DNA of 64,000 bases, taken from assembly GCF_025698545.1 (NCBI RefSeq), contig NC_068569.1, positions 19,468,001 to 19,532,000 on the forward strand, read 5' to 3'. A program made the position numbers and the translations under genes. Below, piece after piece: positions 11,881 through 25,563 of the stretch (positions are counted from its first letter, which is position 1; each line of letters begins with the position of its first letter). The DNA is from Gossypium raimondii. Lineage: Eukaryota; Streptophyta; Magnoliopsida; Malvales; Malvaceae. The notes below the pieces were generated by a model that was given only the letters and a program-made list of their open reading frames with translations, had not been told where the DNA came from and did no database searches.

Positions 11881-14800
11881 AAAAGAGAAAGACAAAGGGG
11901 ACGATGTTTGTTTAGATCCAACACTTGTTTTTTGCTACAAAAACATTAGTGGTTTTTGAGTCAATGTTTAAGGGTGATGAAACACATGGGAGAAAAAAGA
12001 AGAAGAAAAAAATACCTTCAAAATTCAAAACAGGAGAAATGAACAAGTTTTTGTTTATTTATTACTATTTTCTTTGGGTGGTTCGGATTTTGGAATCGGA
12101 TTCCATTAATAGTCTATTATTGATGCCTTTTTCATCCTATCTGGGGCTGCTTCTTTTTTTCCTTTTTTGAGAATATTGAAGTAATAGTTAGGTTTTTCAT
12201 TCATTTATTTTAAGTAATTTATGAAGAAAAGGTAAATTAATTATTATATAAGTTCATTTATTTGTTTCTCATGATGGAGAATTGATTCAAGTTGTGGTGG
12301 CTGATTTGAAGAACAAGTCGAAATCCTCGTGAAGAGCTGCGGTATCCGTTTTAATTCCCCTAACACAAAATGCTGAGCTTCCCCATGTGACACACAGGCA
12401 GCGCAAAATTACGGTACTTTCATTGCGCAGTTAACATAGGCCGGTGCAGAATTGAAATGTGGTACGGGTGCCGTTGGGCTGGCCCAATAGCTAAGTTGGC
12501 GGACCAGAATTATGATTTACGGAATGCCATCGAGCGTGCTTTCGACCATGTTTTAGTTTTTACTACTAACATTGGCCGACAAGTCTGCTCCATACTCTCT
12601 CTTTAAAACTGAAGTACCATATGAAATAAATGATCCGTATTATCATATTAAAATTTATTTTAATAAAACAAACAAGAAATAAGAAACGAAATCATACTAA
12701 TTATCACCCAAAAATGGACCTTAATTCCATAAAGTTTGATCACATCAATACAGCATGAGATATTCAAAATCACTGAACATGATTACATGCAGCTTTGAAC
12801 TACAATGGCCGCCCCCCTAAGCTTCCCCTAACCCTGCTGTTAGACCACCAAGTCGCAATGCTTTCCAACAATCCCATACTATCTTTTCTTCCTTATTGGC
12901 TCCAATCTATAGCTTTGCATTTGTAATTCTGCACAAGTTTTTAACTGTAAAGATCACCCTACCCCCTAAGCCAATAAAAATTATTCTCTAGCCTTTCTTT
13001 TCTTTGCTTTGCTTCCCCCCCTTCAATGATAAAAGCTTTTAATTGTAAAGATCACCCTACCCCACTTTTCTTGGTTATTGATGGAATTTCAGCTTAGAAT
13101 TCATGGCTTTACAGCCTTTGCTGGACCATGGCAGGTGGGCAATGGCACCATAACTCCCCAAACCATAAAATCTTGGACAATGGTCCCTCTCCAACTTAGA
13201 CCATAATCAATATTCAGACAAGTGTTAAACCGTAATCAACATTAAATACAATGAAAAGAATCAAAACACATCCTTATAGTTTAATTAATGCCACTAATTT
13301 TTTTCCCTTCCTTTAATTGTGTGTACCTAAAACAGCTGGCGAACTTTGAAGGGGATTGTCAAGCATGAAAGAATATTCATGGAGGCCATTATCACATAAC
13401 AGCTCAAGAAAAGGACAATATCCAAATAAAGATAATATACATGAAAATGGGTGTCCATTAAAGTCAATGGGCTGTTTCAATGATCTAACCGTTCCCATTT
13501 CATGATCTGTAGAAGAATGGCTTTGCCTGACAAAGGGTTTACTTTTCCACAAAATGGACTCAGTTGAGTTGGTGAATTGCATGCATTCAACATACTTTAA
13601 ACATCAAAACGAAGATTGCAGCTATACTATAGCTGTGTCTATCAATTAGTTATCTATCAATGCACATGATTCACTCCAATTGGATTAAATTTGAATCAAT
13701 TTATTTAACAAAATAAAGTTTCAAAATTGGTATTCTTTGAAATTAGTTCAACTTGATTCATGGTATTATTAGATTTACAACATGTGGCATGCTCCCATTT
13801 AGCACATGATGAGTAAGGTCCTTAATCAATTTGGCAATGCAAAGGAGGAAAGAAAAAGAAAAGAAATTCTACTAAATCAAAACCATAATCATGAAAAGAG
13901 AGAGGATGCCCCCTAAATAGCTTTCAATTGATTCCTTTATTTTTATTTTTATCATTCTAAAGCCTAAGGCCTACAAAGCACTAGTACTAGCATTACATTA
14001 CTATAAATGCTAAGTTGATGGGGTTTTGAGGAAGATAGTAAGTTTATTTATTTATAGAACTTTAAAATGCTCCCTCTTTTAGGGGATGAGAAGGGGCTAA
14101 AAGCCACTCTATAGTGGGAATAGGAATCCCAAAGTGGAGTTTTTTATTTATTAAAATAATTAAATTTGGATAGCAATCTCTTCCCTAGTTTTTCTCACCA
14201 TCAATGTTAGTCAAAGAGGGTAAGTAGGCTATAGGATCTATCTCCCTAAAGGAATTTGAGCCTCAACTGTCCTTAAAAATAATATATATACTTCGGGTCC
14301 ACGTTGATACGGGAGAATGGGGAGGGAAGAGTGAAATCTATATATTCTCAGTTTTGAGTTGATCGAATGGTTAGATATTAATTTAAATTTAGTTACCAAT
14401 ATTAAATTAGGATTTTAGTGTGATTTTATTCAAGATTATTTCATTCTTAAATCTATTTAATAGCTTGGAAATTTGAATAAAGTTTTTTGGTGACCGAGGA
14501 ATGGTTTAGCACTTTAGAATAAAGTGGTATTTTATTGTCTTGAGATTGCGTATCTGTATTTCCATTTCGTTTACCATATTTTTTACTTCATTTTAAGTAA
14601 AATGTTTATACATGGACCCTAATTTCCACGTTTATTAACATTAAAAAGTTTTTAACCACAAATCATTCTTTCTAAAAGAAAACTAATACGACCTTTCAAC
14701 CTTCCAATTTAGAATATGGTAAGCAGAGATTAACAAATATTTTTTAACATTAAATTATTTTTTTCTTTTTATTTACCTCATAACTCAATAAACTAACCAT

Positions 14801-16012
14801 GTAAAACACAATTCAATCGAAACCCCTACATGTTTACTTCGGAAACTGTTTTTTTAAAACTCGTCTTTTGAGTTCACCATTTCTTTTCAAAAATTTTAAT
14901 TTTTGGTCGAGATTTCTCATTTTAGCTTTCACGTAAAACCAACAATAATTGTGTTAGAGAGATTTATGGTATCAACCACATTGAATATTGCAATGGTTAA
15001 ATTAAAATTAATTGTAAGATATGTGTTCAATTCAAATACAATTGTACTAATGTACAGAGGATAATGAAAAAATAAAACTATCACCTTGATCTAAACATAG
15101 ACCGTAAAAGAAACATTTATCAAATGAATAAATAACTATAATTGTTGTGGTTATATTTATGTCAAATAGTAGTTTTATTAATAAATAATTCATGTTCAAG
15201 CTTTGTTGATATAATTCCTCTTAATTTATAATTCGGTTCACTAAAAAATATTATAATATATCAAATAATATTTTATTTTTATTTATTACTCTAATAGTTA
15301 TTAAAATCTTTTATTTAAATGAAAAATTAAGCCATCAATATGTTTTTCATCTATATCAATTTTCTTATAAATTTAAAAAATTAGTTCACAATAATATTGA
15401 ACCATTATGTTATTTAAAATAATTACATGAATTTACTTTTTAAATATTATTTTATTAGAAAAATACAAATGATATAACTATAAATGAAAGGAAACGGACC
15501 CGCATACACCAAAGTAAAATTAAAGTGGTGTTACATCATTTTGTAATTTTTATACGATTAATATTTTAACAATTTGACCGTTGAATTTATCAATATATAA
15601 TCACTCTTCATGCATGTAATTTTTGAATCGATCCAATATCTTTATCATATTAATTTAGAATATTGCCTATATTAATATATATATTAACGGTTGAAACTTT
15701 TTACATAACGTGAATAGTTAAAATTTTATTTTTTCTTCAAACTTAACATACATGATTTACATGAATGAAGTATGAAATGTAATGAACATATTATTAAAAT
15801 ATTAATCGCAAAAAAATTATAAAAGAATATAAAACTACTTTAATTTTACATCAAGATAAAAAATTCTCCCTAAATAAAATATATTTTTAAATCTGCTGAA
15901 AAACATTGTATAAAAAAATCATTTTAAACATAAAAAGAATTAAGATAAAAAGTACAATCGAATATCTTTTTAAGAAAAAAATATAAAAAAAAGTAATAGT
16001 GTTGCGGTGAGG
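11881..16012. other. Intergenic, no gene seen
   Basis: Four kilobases of A/T-rich sequence between the acidic protein gene and the MITE. A 27-base phrase containing 'GTAAAGATCACCCTACCCC' occurs twice in direct orientation (about 12940-12966 and 13036-13063). A minus-strand open frame at 13313-13582 (89 codons) has no recognisable domain and no supporting splice context, and I do not call it. Confidence 0.55.
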
Positions 16013-16616
16013 TAAGCCTGTCCATGGGCCGGGCGGCCCGGCCCGACGGCCCGTCTGAAATATGGGAGGGTTCGGGTAAAAATATAGGCCCGAAATATGA
16101 ATTTGGGCAAAAATTTAGGCCCGTTTAAAAAACGGGCCGGGCCTCGGGCAAAATTTTTTGGCCCGGCCCGGCCCGAAAAATATTAAATATATATTTTTTC
16201 TATTTTTAAAATATAATAGTTTTTTTATTTTAAGTTTATTTACTTTCATTTCCTTGACTAGTGTTACCAAAATAATAATAATAAAACATCAAGTTTGTTT
16301 TACTAATAAAATGTTAGATTTTGTTACAACAATTAATACAATTAATACAATTAATAATTTGATAAATTTACTAATCAAATGTTAGATTTTATTACAACAA
16401 TTAATACAATTAACAATTAATAATTTGATAATTTTACTAACAATTAATTTTAATAACAATTAGTTTTAATTTTATTAAAAAATAATTTTAATTTTAATTA
16501 AAAACGGGCCGGGCCGGACTTGGGTAAAATCTCAGGCCCATATTTTGGGCCGGGCCCGGGCCTGGTAAACAGGCTGAAATTTTTTTAGGGCCGGGCCCGG
16601 CCCATGGACAGGTCTA
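16013..16616. mobile_element. hAT-type MITE with intact target-site duplication
   Basis: Terminal inverted repeats of 22 bp with two mismatches share the perfect 18 bp core CCTGTCCATGGGCCGGGC. The 8 bp CGGTGAGG occurs directly on both sides (16005-16012 and 16617-16624), as expected of hAT transposition. The termini are GC-rich (GGGCCGGGC motifs). The interior is A/T-rich and contains a direct repeat of about 70 bp (16310-16441). There is no transposase, so it is non-autonomous. Confidence 0.88.
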
Positions 16617-18383
16617 CGGTGAGGTCACTACACATTCCCTTCTATGTGAAAAGTTTTTTACGTAGCTTTTATTACATTATATATTTTTTGAATATTAATT
16701 TTATTATAAAATTTTATCATATTTATTTTTTGATAAACTACTCATAATCCATCTATAACCGTTAAATAGAAGAATAATGCGCTTCAGCGCACTTGAACTC
16801 ACCTACACTAACAACAATCCAATTCCGATCAAATTAAAACTCAATCAATTACTATATTACATCATATATATATATATTAGAAACAATCAGTGATCATTTT
16901 CATTAAATTGTATAGAGGGCATTGGACCATCCAGTTGTATCCATCTAACATCATTAAGAAGAAAATGAAACATTCCCTCCCTATTTATTACGCCATTTCT
17001 TGGCTACTTTTAATACCCCTTTTATTTTCATATCTATAATTCTAAACTTAAAACACTTTTTCTATTTTCATTTCCCATTATAGGATTAGCCAATGCGTGT
17101 AACAATGATAATACTTCCAATCATATTGGTTTTTGTTTATAAATTTACGTTGAATGTAATAATTAATAATTTTATTCATCCAGGTAAATAACATGGTACA
17201 TGTAACAAGTACAACACAAAAAAAGAAAAAAGAAAAGGCAACATATAATACGAAAAACGTAAATAGACCATAAAAACAGGGGGGGAAACCATGAAATATG
17301 AAAACTAAAAGAGATAAAAAAGACCAACATCCTTTGAACAAGTGAACATTTGTCCCATTCCCCAAAAACCCACGACCAACCTTCTCTCAATCCCCAATTT
17401 CTTTTTATTTATTAATTAAAACATAGCCCGAATAAAAAGTAAGAGTGCTGGTCCCACCAACAAATTAAAAATTAGAAGACAACATTCATATCATTAAGAA
17501 AATTATGATAAGGGAATATGTATATATAAATATCATCCACTTCAACATTCTATTGCCTTTGATTAACAAATAGGAAGGGTTTGATCATTAGGGATTTGCT
17601 TGGTCAAATGTAACCACAAATTTGGGTCCCAAAACAATTCCACATCCTTTTTTCCCCTTTTGTTGTTTAAGATCCGCCGTTTGATGGGTCCTTAAGCTCG
17701 TGAAAGCAACGGTTTTTGATTAGTTTAAGACTAATCGAATTGAAAATTGATAATGTCATCCATTTTGTATGAAAATTATTGCTGGCGGGCAAAGGAAGAG
17801 TACTGATTCAAGCATCTGGAATTCTAAAATGAAGGAAGAAATAATTACAAGTTAGCTGAATCTCAGTTGTTAATGCCTAACTTAATTAATTCTAAGCAAA
17901 GCATTTTCTTTAAAAAAAATTATTCTTTAAATTACAAAAAAAAAAACTAACTTGTCATCTTCTCTCTCATTCTCTTTATTTTTAAATAAAAATATATAAA
18001 CTTTAGCTACACAGAATCTGGGGGTGAAAACAAAGGGAAGAAATCAGAAGTTCACGAAAATTTCATTTCTTTAAGAAAGGCGTTAAGCCCCATCTTTTCT
18101 TTCTTTCTTTTTTCTTGAACTGTTTTCCAGATTGGTAATTTTCTTTTTCTTTTTTAAATATATTTTTTTCCTTTCTGCCAATTAAACAATGAAAATGGCA
18201 TATTACCAATCATCCTTTCCCCTCTATAGGAAACACCCATCATTGCTGCCAACAATCCTTTTCATTTCAACCTTAGAAACCTGAGCTTCTAAGATATTCC
18301 TTCCCCTTCCTTTCCTTTCTATTTCTTCTTCTCTCCCTCTCTTTCAACCTTCTTCTCCACTTTCCTTTGTTGCTTTTTCAACA
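16617..18383. promoter_or_regulatory. Upstream region of BPS1-like gene
   Basis: A/T-rich sequence. The last 200 bp before 18384 are CT-rich ('TTCTTCTTCTCTCCCTCTC'), typical of a plant 5' leader. No other gene is seen. Confidence 0.5.
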
Positions 18384-19479
18384 ATGGATGCATCTTCTAC
18401 AAGCTCAGTCAATGGGTTCTATACCTTCTTGACTCGTGGCATAGATGATCTTGAACGTGTTTATCTCTCTAATAACTTCATGTCCATCCAATTCCTTCAA
18501 AGGGTTCTTTCCCTTCTCCGATCTTTCCATTCCCAGCTACTCCTCCTCGTCCAAAAACTCCACCTTCCAGTCGGTGATAAGTGGCTCGATGAATACATGG
18601 ATGAAAGTTCTAAGCTCTGGGAAGCTTGTCATGTTATTAAATCAGGCATCTCCGGCATCGAAAATTATTACTCGGCTGGCTTTAACATCATTTCTTCTTT
18701 TGATAATCATCGCCATCTTACTCACCAGCTTTCTAGACAGGTTCTTGCTTAAATTCCCAAACCTTACAACAATTTCGTTATATGTATATTCTTTTTCGAG
18801 TTTTTAGCATTGAATTCATGATCTGATATGGCTTTCTCTTTTTTCTAAAAAAACTATATGGAAACAGGTAATCCGGGCAATTTCGGCGTGCCGCAGGGAA
18901 GCTGTGGGATTGGAAGAAGAAAACAGGGCGTTGATGGAAACGAGAATCCAACCGCTTTCGTTAAGGTTTGACGAGAAAGTTTCGATCGAATCAAAGCTGA
19001 ACGGGTTCAATGGTTTCCGAGGAGTTTTATACGCAATGAGGAATGTAAGCTCGTTGCTCCTAATGATCTTGTTGTACGGACTAGTTTATTGTCGAACGGA
19101 ATCCAGTTTCCTACGAGGAGGATATGAAGGGTGTCTAATTTTCGGATCAGCTTTCATGATCTCAACGGGGAGATTGCAGCAAAGAGTGGCCGCAGAGATC
19201 AACCAAATGAATGGGAGGCCGGGGATATTGCTTTATGAGTTCAGGAGATCGAAGTTGGCAATGGAGGAGCTGAGAGGGGAGCTGGAGCGGAGGGGCGGCG
19301 GAGGGGTGGAGGAGTGGGAAACGGAGGTAGGGGGGATAAGGGAAAGGGTTGAGAACTTGAAAGGGTGGTTTGGGGTGTTGAGATCTGGTGCTGACAACAT
19401 TGTTGTGCAACTTGATGATTTCTTTGATGAGATTGTTGAAGGGAGGAAGAAGCTTTTGGACTTTTGCAGTCATAGGTAG
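18384..19479 (+). CDS. BPS1/ROH1-like (DUF793) protein
   Basis: Two exons, 18384-18740 and 18868-19479, both phase 0 (GACAG|GTTCTT and AACAG|GTAATC), giving 322 residues. The N-terminus '[23 protein letters not shown]' and the '[20 protein letters not shown]' segment are characteristic of the BYPASS1/ROH1 family. Two hydrophobic stretches ('[15 protein letters not shown]' and '[12 protein letters not shown]') follow near the middle, and a coiled, charged C-terminus ends the protein. The closest Arabidopsis relatives by order and length are At1g22030/At1g77855. Family roles include a root-derived long-distance signal (BPS1) and exocyst interaction (ROH1), but the role of this subgroup is not established. 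Retaining the 127 bp intron would end the protein three codons later. Confidence 0.87.
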
Positions 19480-21074
19480 AGAAGAAAAGAAGATTAAATT
19501 ATAAAAAAAAATGTAGGATGGTTGAAAAAAAAAAGTTACAAAAATACTTGATAGAAGAAGGTTGTTGTTGTACCTTTTGACCCTTCTCTTCTTTTCTTTT
19601 TCTTTTTTCAAAAAAAAAAAAGATTCTCTTTTTATTTTTCACTTCATGCATTTGTTGTTGTTTCTACCGCAGTTGAAACATGGAAATAGTGGTTTGTTTT
19701 CCCCAAAAATCCAGAAGGAAAATATATGCAGGGGAAGGGGAAACAGAGTAATTCAGGGGTCTCAACTATCTTAACAATGTAAACAGTTAAAATAAAAAAT
19801 AAAATAAAATAATGGTTAGGACTATTTTTCATGCAGGGAAGGGGATGGAATCTTCTATATATATAATAACTAGAAAGTGTCTATGTTAGAGCTACATATA
19901 TAAATATTTAGTGGGTTATTAATTAATTTATATATGTGTTTTTAAAAGTGACTTCCCTCTTGACCTGTTGATTTATATATACAGTTGTCAATTTTAGAGA
20001 TGAAAAGAGAGAGGAAAAATCAGGGGTAGAGGGTGCTTTAAGATGATATATTAGAGGGGGAGGGAGTGCAAGAGAGAGGTTTTCCTGGGTAGCTTTAAAT
20101 GTTTAAAGCACAAGTAATGGGTTCGTTGCTGCTGGGGGTGCGTCTGATCTAGGGTTTTTCAACTTCGGAAGCAATGGAGTTTTTAATGATGAAAGCTTCA
20201 AAGTTCTAATCACTATCACCCCCTTTCTTCCTGACATGTCCCCATCTATGGGTAGCAGAAAGTTTTTGCAGAACATTATGAAATCCGACCCTGCTCTATG
20301 CATAGGCTACCGTTGCCTGTTTCACCAACAGATCCAGCAAAGCCCGCTCAATTATCAACCCAAATCATTTTCTTCACTTGCTTTATTTGTTATTTAAAAG
20401 AGAAAAAGAAATGGGGTTCCAGCTTTTGTTTCCTCTTTACGCACTAGTTACTGAAATTAGACAACAATTATTATATATGATTCCAAGAACAGAAGCTATT
20501 GCAAGTAAAATGCAGAGACAATTTAATGGCAGGCTATAAGAACAAACATCAAAAGCAACAGGTAGGTATAATGCATGTCTGAGGTAGTATATATACACTA
20601 GAGATCAAACATCTCTCGAATATCACATATTCAAATTCGACTAAGTAGCATAAATATTAACTTAAATAAATGGAGCTCCGCAATCCACCAAGGAACATAG
20701 TAGTACTATGCTCTGTCAACTAATTCAATAGGCTGCTGCATATAAATGTAGGAGTTGTTGCCAAGGTTTCTTCACATGTGGATATATGTATAGTTCTATA
20801 AACCATGATTGTATCAAAAATATTTTAATACCGTTTTGAAAGAACTGACTATAAATTTTTACAAACAACACATGTGGAAGACAACTGATTCAGCAAAGTG
20901 ATTTTGAGGAAAAAGAACCAGAAGTGTATACCTATGCTATATAATTTACAAGAGTAGAATGGGAAAAACATGGACGGCCAAAAATATACTTAAATTACCA
21001 GGAAAAAGTGAGGGTATTGCTAGAGATATAACAAAATGATGTCAAGTAATATGCAGGCCATCTTTTATAACTGT
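19480..21074. other. Convergent intergenic region
   Basis: 3' ends of the BPS1-like gene (+) and the SHMT gene (-), 1.6 kb. No convincing gene. The open frame at 20103-20303 (-) is short and unrecognised. Confidence 0.55.
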
Positions 21075-24000
21075 TCAATCATCGAATCCCGGCATTGCAA
21101 ACTGAGCAGCAAATGCTTCAACTCGATTCCGAAGATCAATGATATCTTTGTTATTCTGAAGACCCTTGAGAAACTCTTTCTGCAATTTTCCGTGATCTCT
21201 CTGTACAGCACTTGTAATCTGAGCTGCTCTGTAAAGAAAGTCAGCCATTGTCTCAAAATCAGACTCTAAACAACCTCTTGATGTCATAGCAGGCGTACCT
21301 GAGAGAAAATTAGGGAAGTTAAAAACATTAATGGAAAAAGATGGGTTGTAAGCCAATACTTAGGTGACAAAGAAGCACAAACCAAAAACACAAGATGTGC
21401 TCTTTTTAACACCTTCGTATCCTCAAATGATCTTTGGTTGCTATAATACTCTCTAGCTATAACACGAATTAGTCACTTCTAAATATGTTATTAGTGTAAT
21501 AAAACATATTAATGCACTTGAAAGAACTGATTAATAGTAGTCCATAACATCATTTTACCAATTGGTTAATTTCAACGACTCAAAAACAATCTGCAAACAA
21601 ACCTAGAAAATGTGCTTGCCTAACAATAATAAAGGCACGATCTACTTTGACCTTTAATGAAGCTCTATTTATTCCCGCAACACCCCCCCCCCCAAAAAAA
21701 AAAAATGGAAAACAAGAATACTGCTTACCAATTCTAACTCCTCCAGGAGAAATAGCACCATTTTCACCAAATATAGCGGTTTTATTCAGGGTGATGTGGC
21801 ACATCTCACACACTTTCTCATAACATTTACCTGGGGAACAGAATAAGAGAGTTATTTATAGAAAGAAGCGTTCAAGGAAGCATATGTTATGATATGAAGG
21901 AAATGCACTGTGTATGACTAATTGCGCATGTAGGTCATTTTTCATAGTAATAAATTTCTAGAATTATCAAACAGGTTAAACTCCAAATTCCCATCGACAA
22001 ATAGATGGGCTGGGATGTAGACAGAAGAAAAACTTGTAGAGAATATAGTCTAGAAGCAATTCTTCCTTCTCTTAAGATTCTCAGGAAAATAGGCAGTGTC
22101 TAAACTGAACTATAAACGTTTATTTTCACTTCTCAGAATATTTTATTTCAGTTGTATTAGCTTTTCCAGACTGAATTTATAAAAACTAACCTATCCATAC
22201 TCCTTGGAGTAAAACACAGTCATAAGCTTTCCCCTTTTAAAACATAGCCAAGAAATGGCTATCAAAAGAAAAAAAAAGCCTTGAACAAGACTAGTAAGAT
22301 TTATTACAATGAATTGCGAGTTGATCTTCACAAGGGGCTTATGATAAATCCAAGAATCTATGTCATGTTCTCCAACAAGGATGAAGAAAAGAACAGAAAA
22401 AATTTATTGATAAAGCCATTAAAAAGTTTTTAAGTGAAAACTGGTCGCAAAAATCTACAATGCTTACATAATCGAAGGAAACTACATGGAGAAATAACTT
22501 AATTCCAACCAGAAACAAATTCAATATATTAGCATATATATGCTCAGCATGTAAATGCACCAAAAATCTATCATATTGAGCAGGCGAGAGCAAAGAACCT
22601 GTCAAGCCTAGAGTAGTGAGATCCCAAAGCAACAAATGGTTGTCAGTGCCCCCAGTAACCAACTTGCATTTTCTTCTCAGCAGAGCAGATGCTAATGCCT
22701 GAGCATTTTTCTTCACCTGTTGCATATATGCTTTGTACTCTGGTGTTGCCACTTGCTTCAAGGTTATGGCAAGAGCAGCAATATGATTATTATGAGGCCC
22801 CCCTTGTAATGATGGAAAAACAGCAAAGTTTATCTTTTCCTCAAAATCATACTGGCCACTACAATCACCACTGTTACCGAGACACATGCCTTGCTTTCTT
22901 GATTTTGCACCCCTCCTATAAAAAATTATACCTCCCCTTGGGCCACGTAGACTTTTGTGAGTTGTTGAAGTAACAACATCACAGTAGTCAAATGGACTGG
23001 AACATTCCTGCAATGGAAAAAAGTGAACATGCTGGTAAGGGGAAAGAAGGAACACAAATTTGCCTTGCATGAAAGGAAATACTGATTTCATCAAAATGAA
23101 GTAACATTACAAATACCGATTCCATTCAACTTCAATAAGCTATAAGTTCCAAATATTGCTAGGAAATTCAGATTAAAAGGGTGATATTTGGTTTCTGCCA
23201 AATAAAGTTTAACCTTTCTCTCTAAATGGTAAGTATAGTATGGGGCATTTTTGGTATTCCATAAATGCAAATGTTAGCATGAATGTTTAAGTTGAGTTCA
23301 GTAGCAAGAACTGCATGCATATTCAGCAGTCAAACAGTAATTCTAATTGACAATTTACCAAGAGCAATGCTACTTGTAAGTTAACCTAAGTGATACCAAG
23401 GAAATGGACACTTTTATGGTTTAGATAACTAACTTAACTCGGGCCTATTAATATCCAAATGAATTGCAAGACACCTCAACTCAGGGCACAAAAAACTTTA
23501 TAATAAAATCAGAACATCAAACCAATAATTACTCAAAACAAGAAAATTTCGAACCTTAGCTGCCACAAGACCACTAATTTGAGCCATATCACACATCAAC
23601 ACCGCTCCACACCTATCTGCAATCTGCCTAAACCTGGCATAGTCCCACTCTCTAGGATAGGAACTCCCGCCACAAATAAGAATCTTGGGCCGGTAATCAA
23701 GCGCCTTTTCCTCAAGCTTATCATAATCGATATACCCTGTTTGAGGATTCAACTTATAAGGAAAACTCTCAAAAAATATAGAAGCAGCAGATACTTTCTT
23801 CCCACCCGGCATATACCATCCATGACTCATATGCCCTCCAGACGGCGGATCCAACCCCATTATCCTATCGCCTGGCAACAAAAGTCCGGTATAAACAGCG
23901 AAATTAGCGGAAGTACACGAATAAGGCTGCACGTTAACACCCCATTTCTCGGAATCAAGATTAAAAGCTGTCAATGCACGCTCGTGGCATAGGGTTTCAA

Positions 24001-24550
24001 TTTGATCTATAAAGTGGTTGCCCGTATAGTACCTGGCGCCAGGCATCCCTTCGGAGTACTTGTTCGTTAAATGGCTGCCCAATGCTTCCATCGCAGCTCG
24101 GCACACAAAGTTTTCGGAAGCAATAAGCTCAATTCCCAAGAACTGCCTTTGTTTTTCCTTATTCATGATTTCATTCAATTCTGGATCCGCCTCTTCTAGC
24201 GGTTGGTTTCCCCATGACCGGACAGCGGCTCGTCTTTGGTCAAAACTTGGCTCGGAACATAACAGTTTACAAGGGTTCGAAACAGGTTTAGGATCCCTTT
24301 GTCTTTTCACGCACATAGATCGCCCTAGAATCCTAATTTCTTCATCTTCGTAGTTGTGGTCTTCGTGCTTGCCGTTCTCCAAACGAGGGGCACCGTCGTC
24401 TTTTTCCTCGAAGAACTGTAAAGGAACAGACCGCACCGGGTTCGACGAGCAGCGAAAGCTGGTATCGATTTGAAGCGAAATCGAATCGTCTGCAATGGAA
24501 TTTTTAGCAAAACCCAAAGGCAAACCCGATTGAGCCTGAGATAAATCCAT
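21075..24550 (-). CDS. Serine hydroxymethyltransferase, SHM6/SHM7 type
   Basis: Four exons: 23555-24550, 22599-23007, 21729-21830, 21075-21298, joined in frame to 576 residues. SHMT is a PLP enzyme that converts serine and tetrahydrofolate to glycine and methylene-tetrahydrofolate. Visible motifs: '[20 protein letters not shown]', '[14 protein letters not shown]', the PLP-lysine signature '[16 protein letters not shown]' and '[14 protein letters not shown]'. A non-conserved N-terminal extension of about 125 residues, including a basic 'CVKRQRDPK' patch, distinguishes the SHM6/SHM7 clade from the mitochondrial, cytosolic and plastid forms. SHM7 (MSA1, At1g36370) is nuclear and linked to S-adenosylmethionine supply and DNA methylation. 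Nuclear placement here is by analogy. The downstream neighbours on the + side, a small membrane protein and GrpE, match At1g36380 and At1g36390. Confidence 0.9.
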
Positions 24551-25157
24551 TCAAACCCTAAAAAAGGCAACTATTGAAATTAAAATAGAAAAATGAAGTG
24601 TTTGGGAGAAACTCTTTGAGGGAGTAGGGGAATAACAGCTTACGGCCCTTAAGGGTAAGCGTAAAAGCAACAAAAACAATGGCAGCACTTCCTAAAGCAA
24701 TTACAACGGAAATAACGAAGCATTGCCTGATTCTTTGAAGCAAAAACAGAGCAAAAATTTGAAAAAGGAGTAACTTTTTTTTTCAATTCATGTATCTGAG
24801 CCTTGAAAATGGAATTATTAATACATATAGATATAATGTTGAAAGGGAAAGGTTCTAATGTAGACGGAATCACGGCTAGGTTCAAGCTTGTCAGAGGGCA
24901 AAAAAATTTGAAGCCCGGCCCAGAACCAGAATAAAAGGGGGAAAAATGGAAAAGGTGTGATCTTTTTTCCTTTTCAATTCATATATTATAATGCAGTATG
25001 GGAAAAGTTAACTCATGCAGACTGAATCACCGCTAGGTTCAAGCTTGTCAGAGGCCCAAAATAATTTGAAGCCCGGCCCAGATCCAGAATAAAAGAGGGT
25101 TCGTGGATTCTAATACAATGTTTCTTTTCAACCTTTTTTGTCGTCGTCGCGTCGTCC
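24551..25157. promoter_or_regulatory. Bidirectional promoter with internal direct duplication
   Basis: Separates the divergent SHMT and small membrane protein starts. A block of about 78 bp is present twice in direct orientation (24861-24938 and 25018-25095) at about 85% identity, sharing 'GGTTCAAGCTTGTCAGAGG' and 'TTTGAAGCCCGGCCCAGA'. A weaker matching phrase 'TTTTCAATTCAT' precedes each copy. Each copy carries GGCCCA (24917-24922, 25075-25080, plus 25053-25058), the site II type motif bound by TCP factors in plant housekeeping promoters. Confidence 0.7.
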
Positions 25158-25563
25158 ATGGAGTCGTCTTCATCGTCGACTTCCTTGAATTTTCTTTCGT
25201 ACTGGAATTATCTCAATTTTCTACTATTCCGTCCGGTTCTCGCTGTGCTTTTCGTTCTCTCCTTCATTATTCTCTGTAATTCTTATTTTTTTCCTTTCAA
25301 AACTTATCCTTTACTTTTTCGTAATTTAAGGGTTTTGCTGGCTGATAATTCTCTTCTCTTCTCTTTTTTTTTTGCTTGAATTTATTAATAAAAATTTTAA
25401 ATTTATAGGGTGGCTGTTGGCGTGGAAGTTGGTTCTGGTTCATGTTCCACTGGTTCAAGAAATTTTCGGTCTGAGGAAAAAACCGGTTAAGCCAAAGCCG
25501 CCGACTCGTCGATTATCAAGATATTATAACAGCATCAACTCTCATAGTTCTACTTCTCAATAG
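25158..25563 (+). CDS. Small membrane protein, At1g36380-like
   Basis: Two exons, 25158-25275 and 25409-25563 (phase 1), make 90 residues. A Ser-rich start is followed by 'FLLFRPVLAVLFVLSFIIL' and 'WWLLAWKLVLVHVPLVQE', one long or two short hydrophobic segments, then 'IFGLRKKPVKPKPPTRR', a basic cytosolic-type tail. The function is unknown. Its place between SHM7-type SHMT and GrpE matches my recollection of At1g36380, an uncharacterised membrane protein, which supports it being a real gene despite its size. Exon 1 ends CTCT|GTAATT, a modest donor. Confidence 0.75.

Noticed and set aside
13313-13582. 89-codon minus-strand open frame
   Set aside because: No recognisable domain, no convincing splice partners, and isolated in intergenic DNA.
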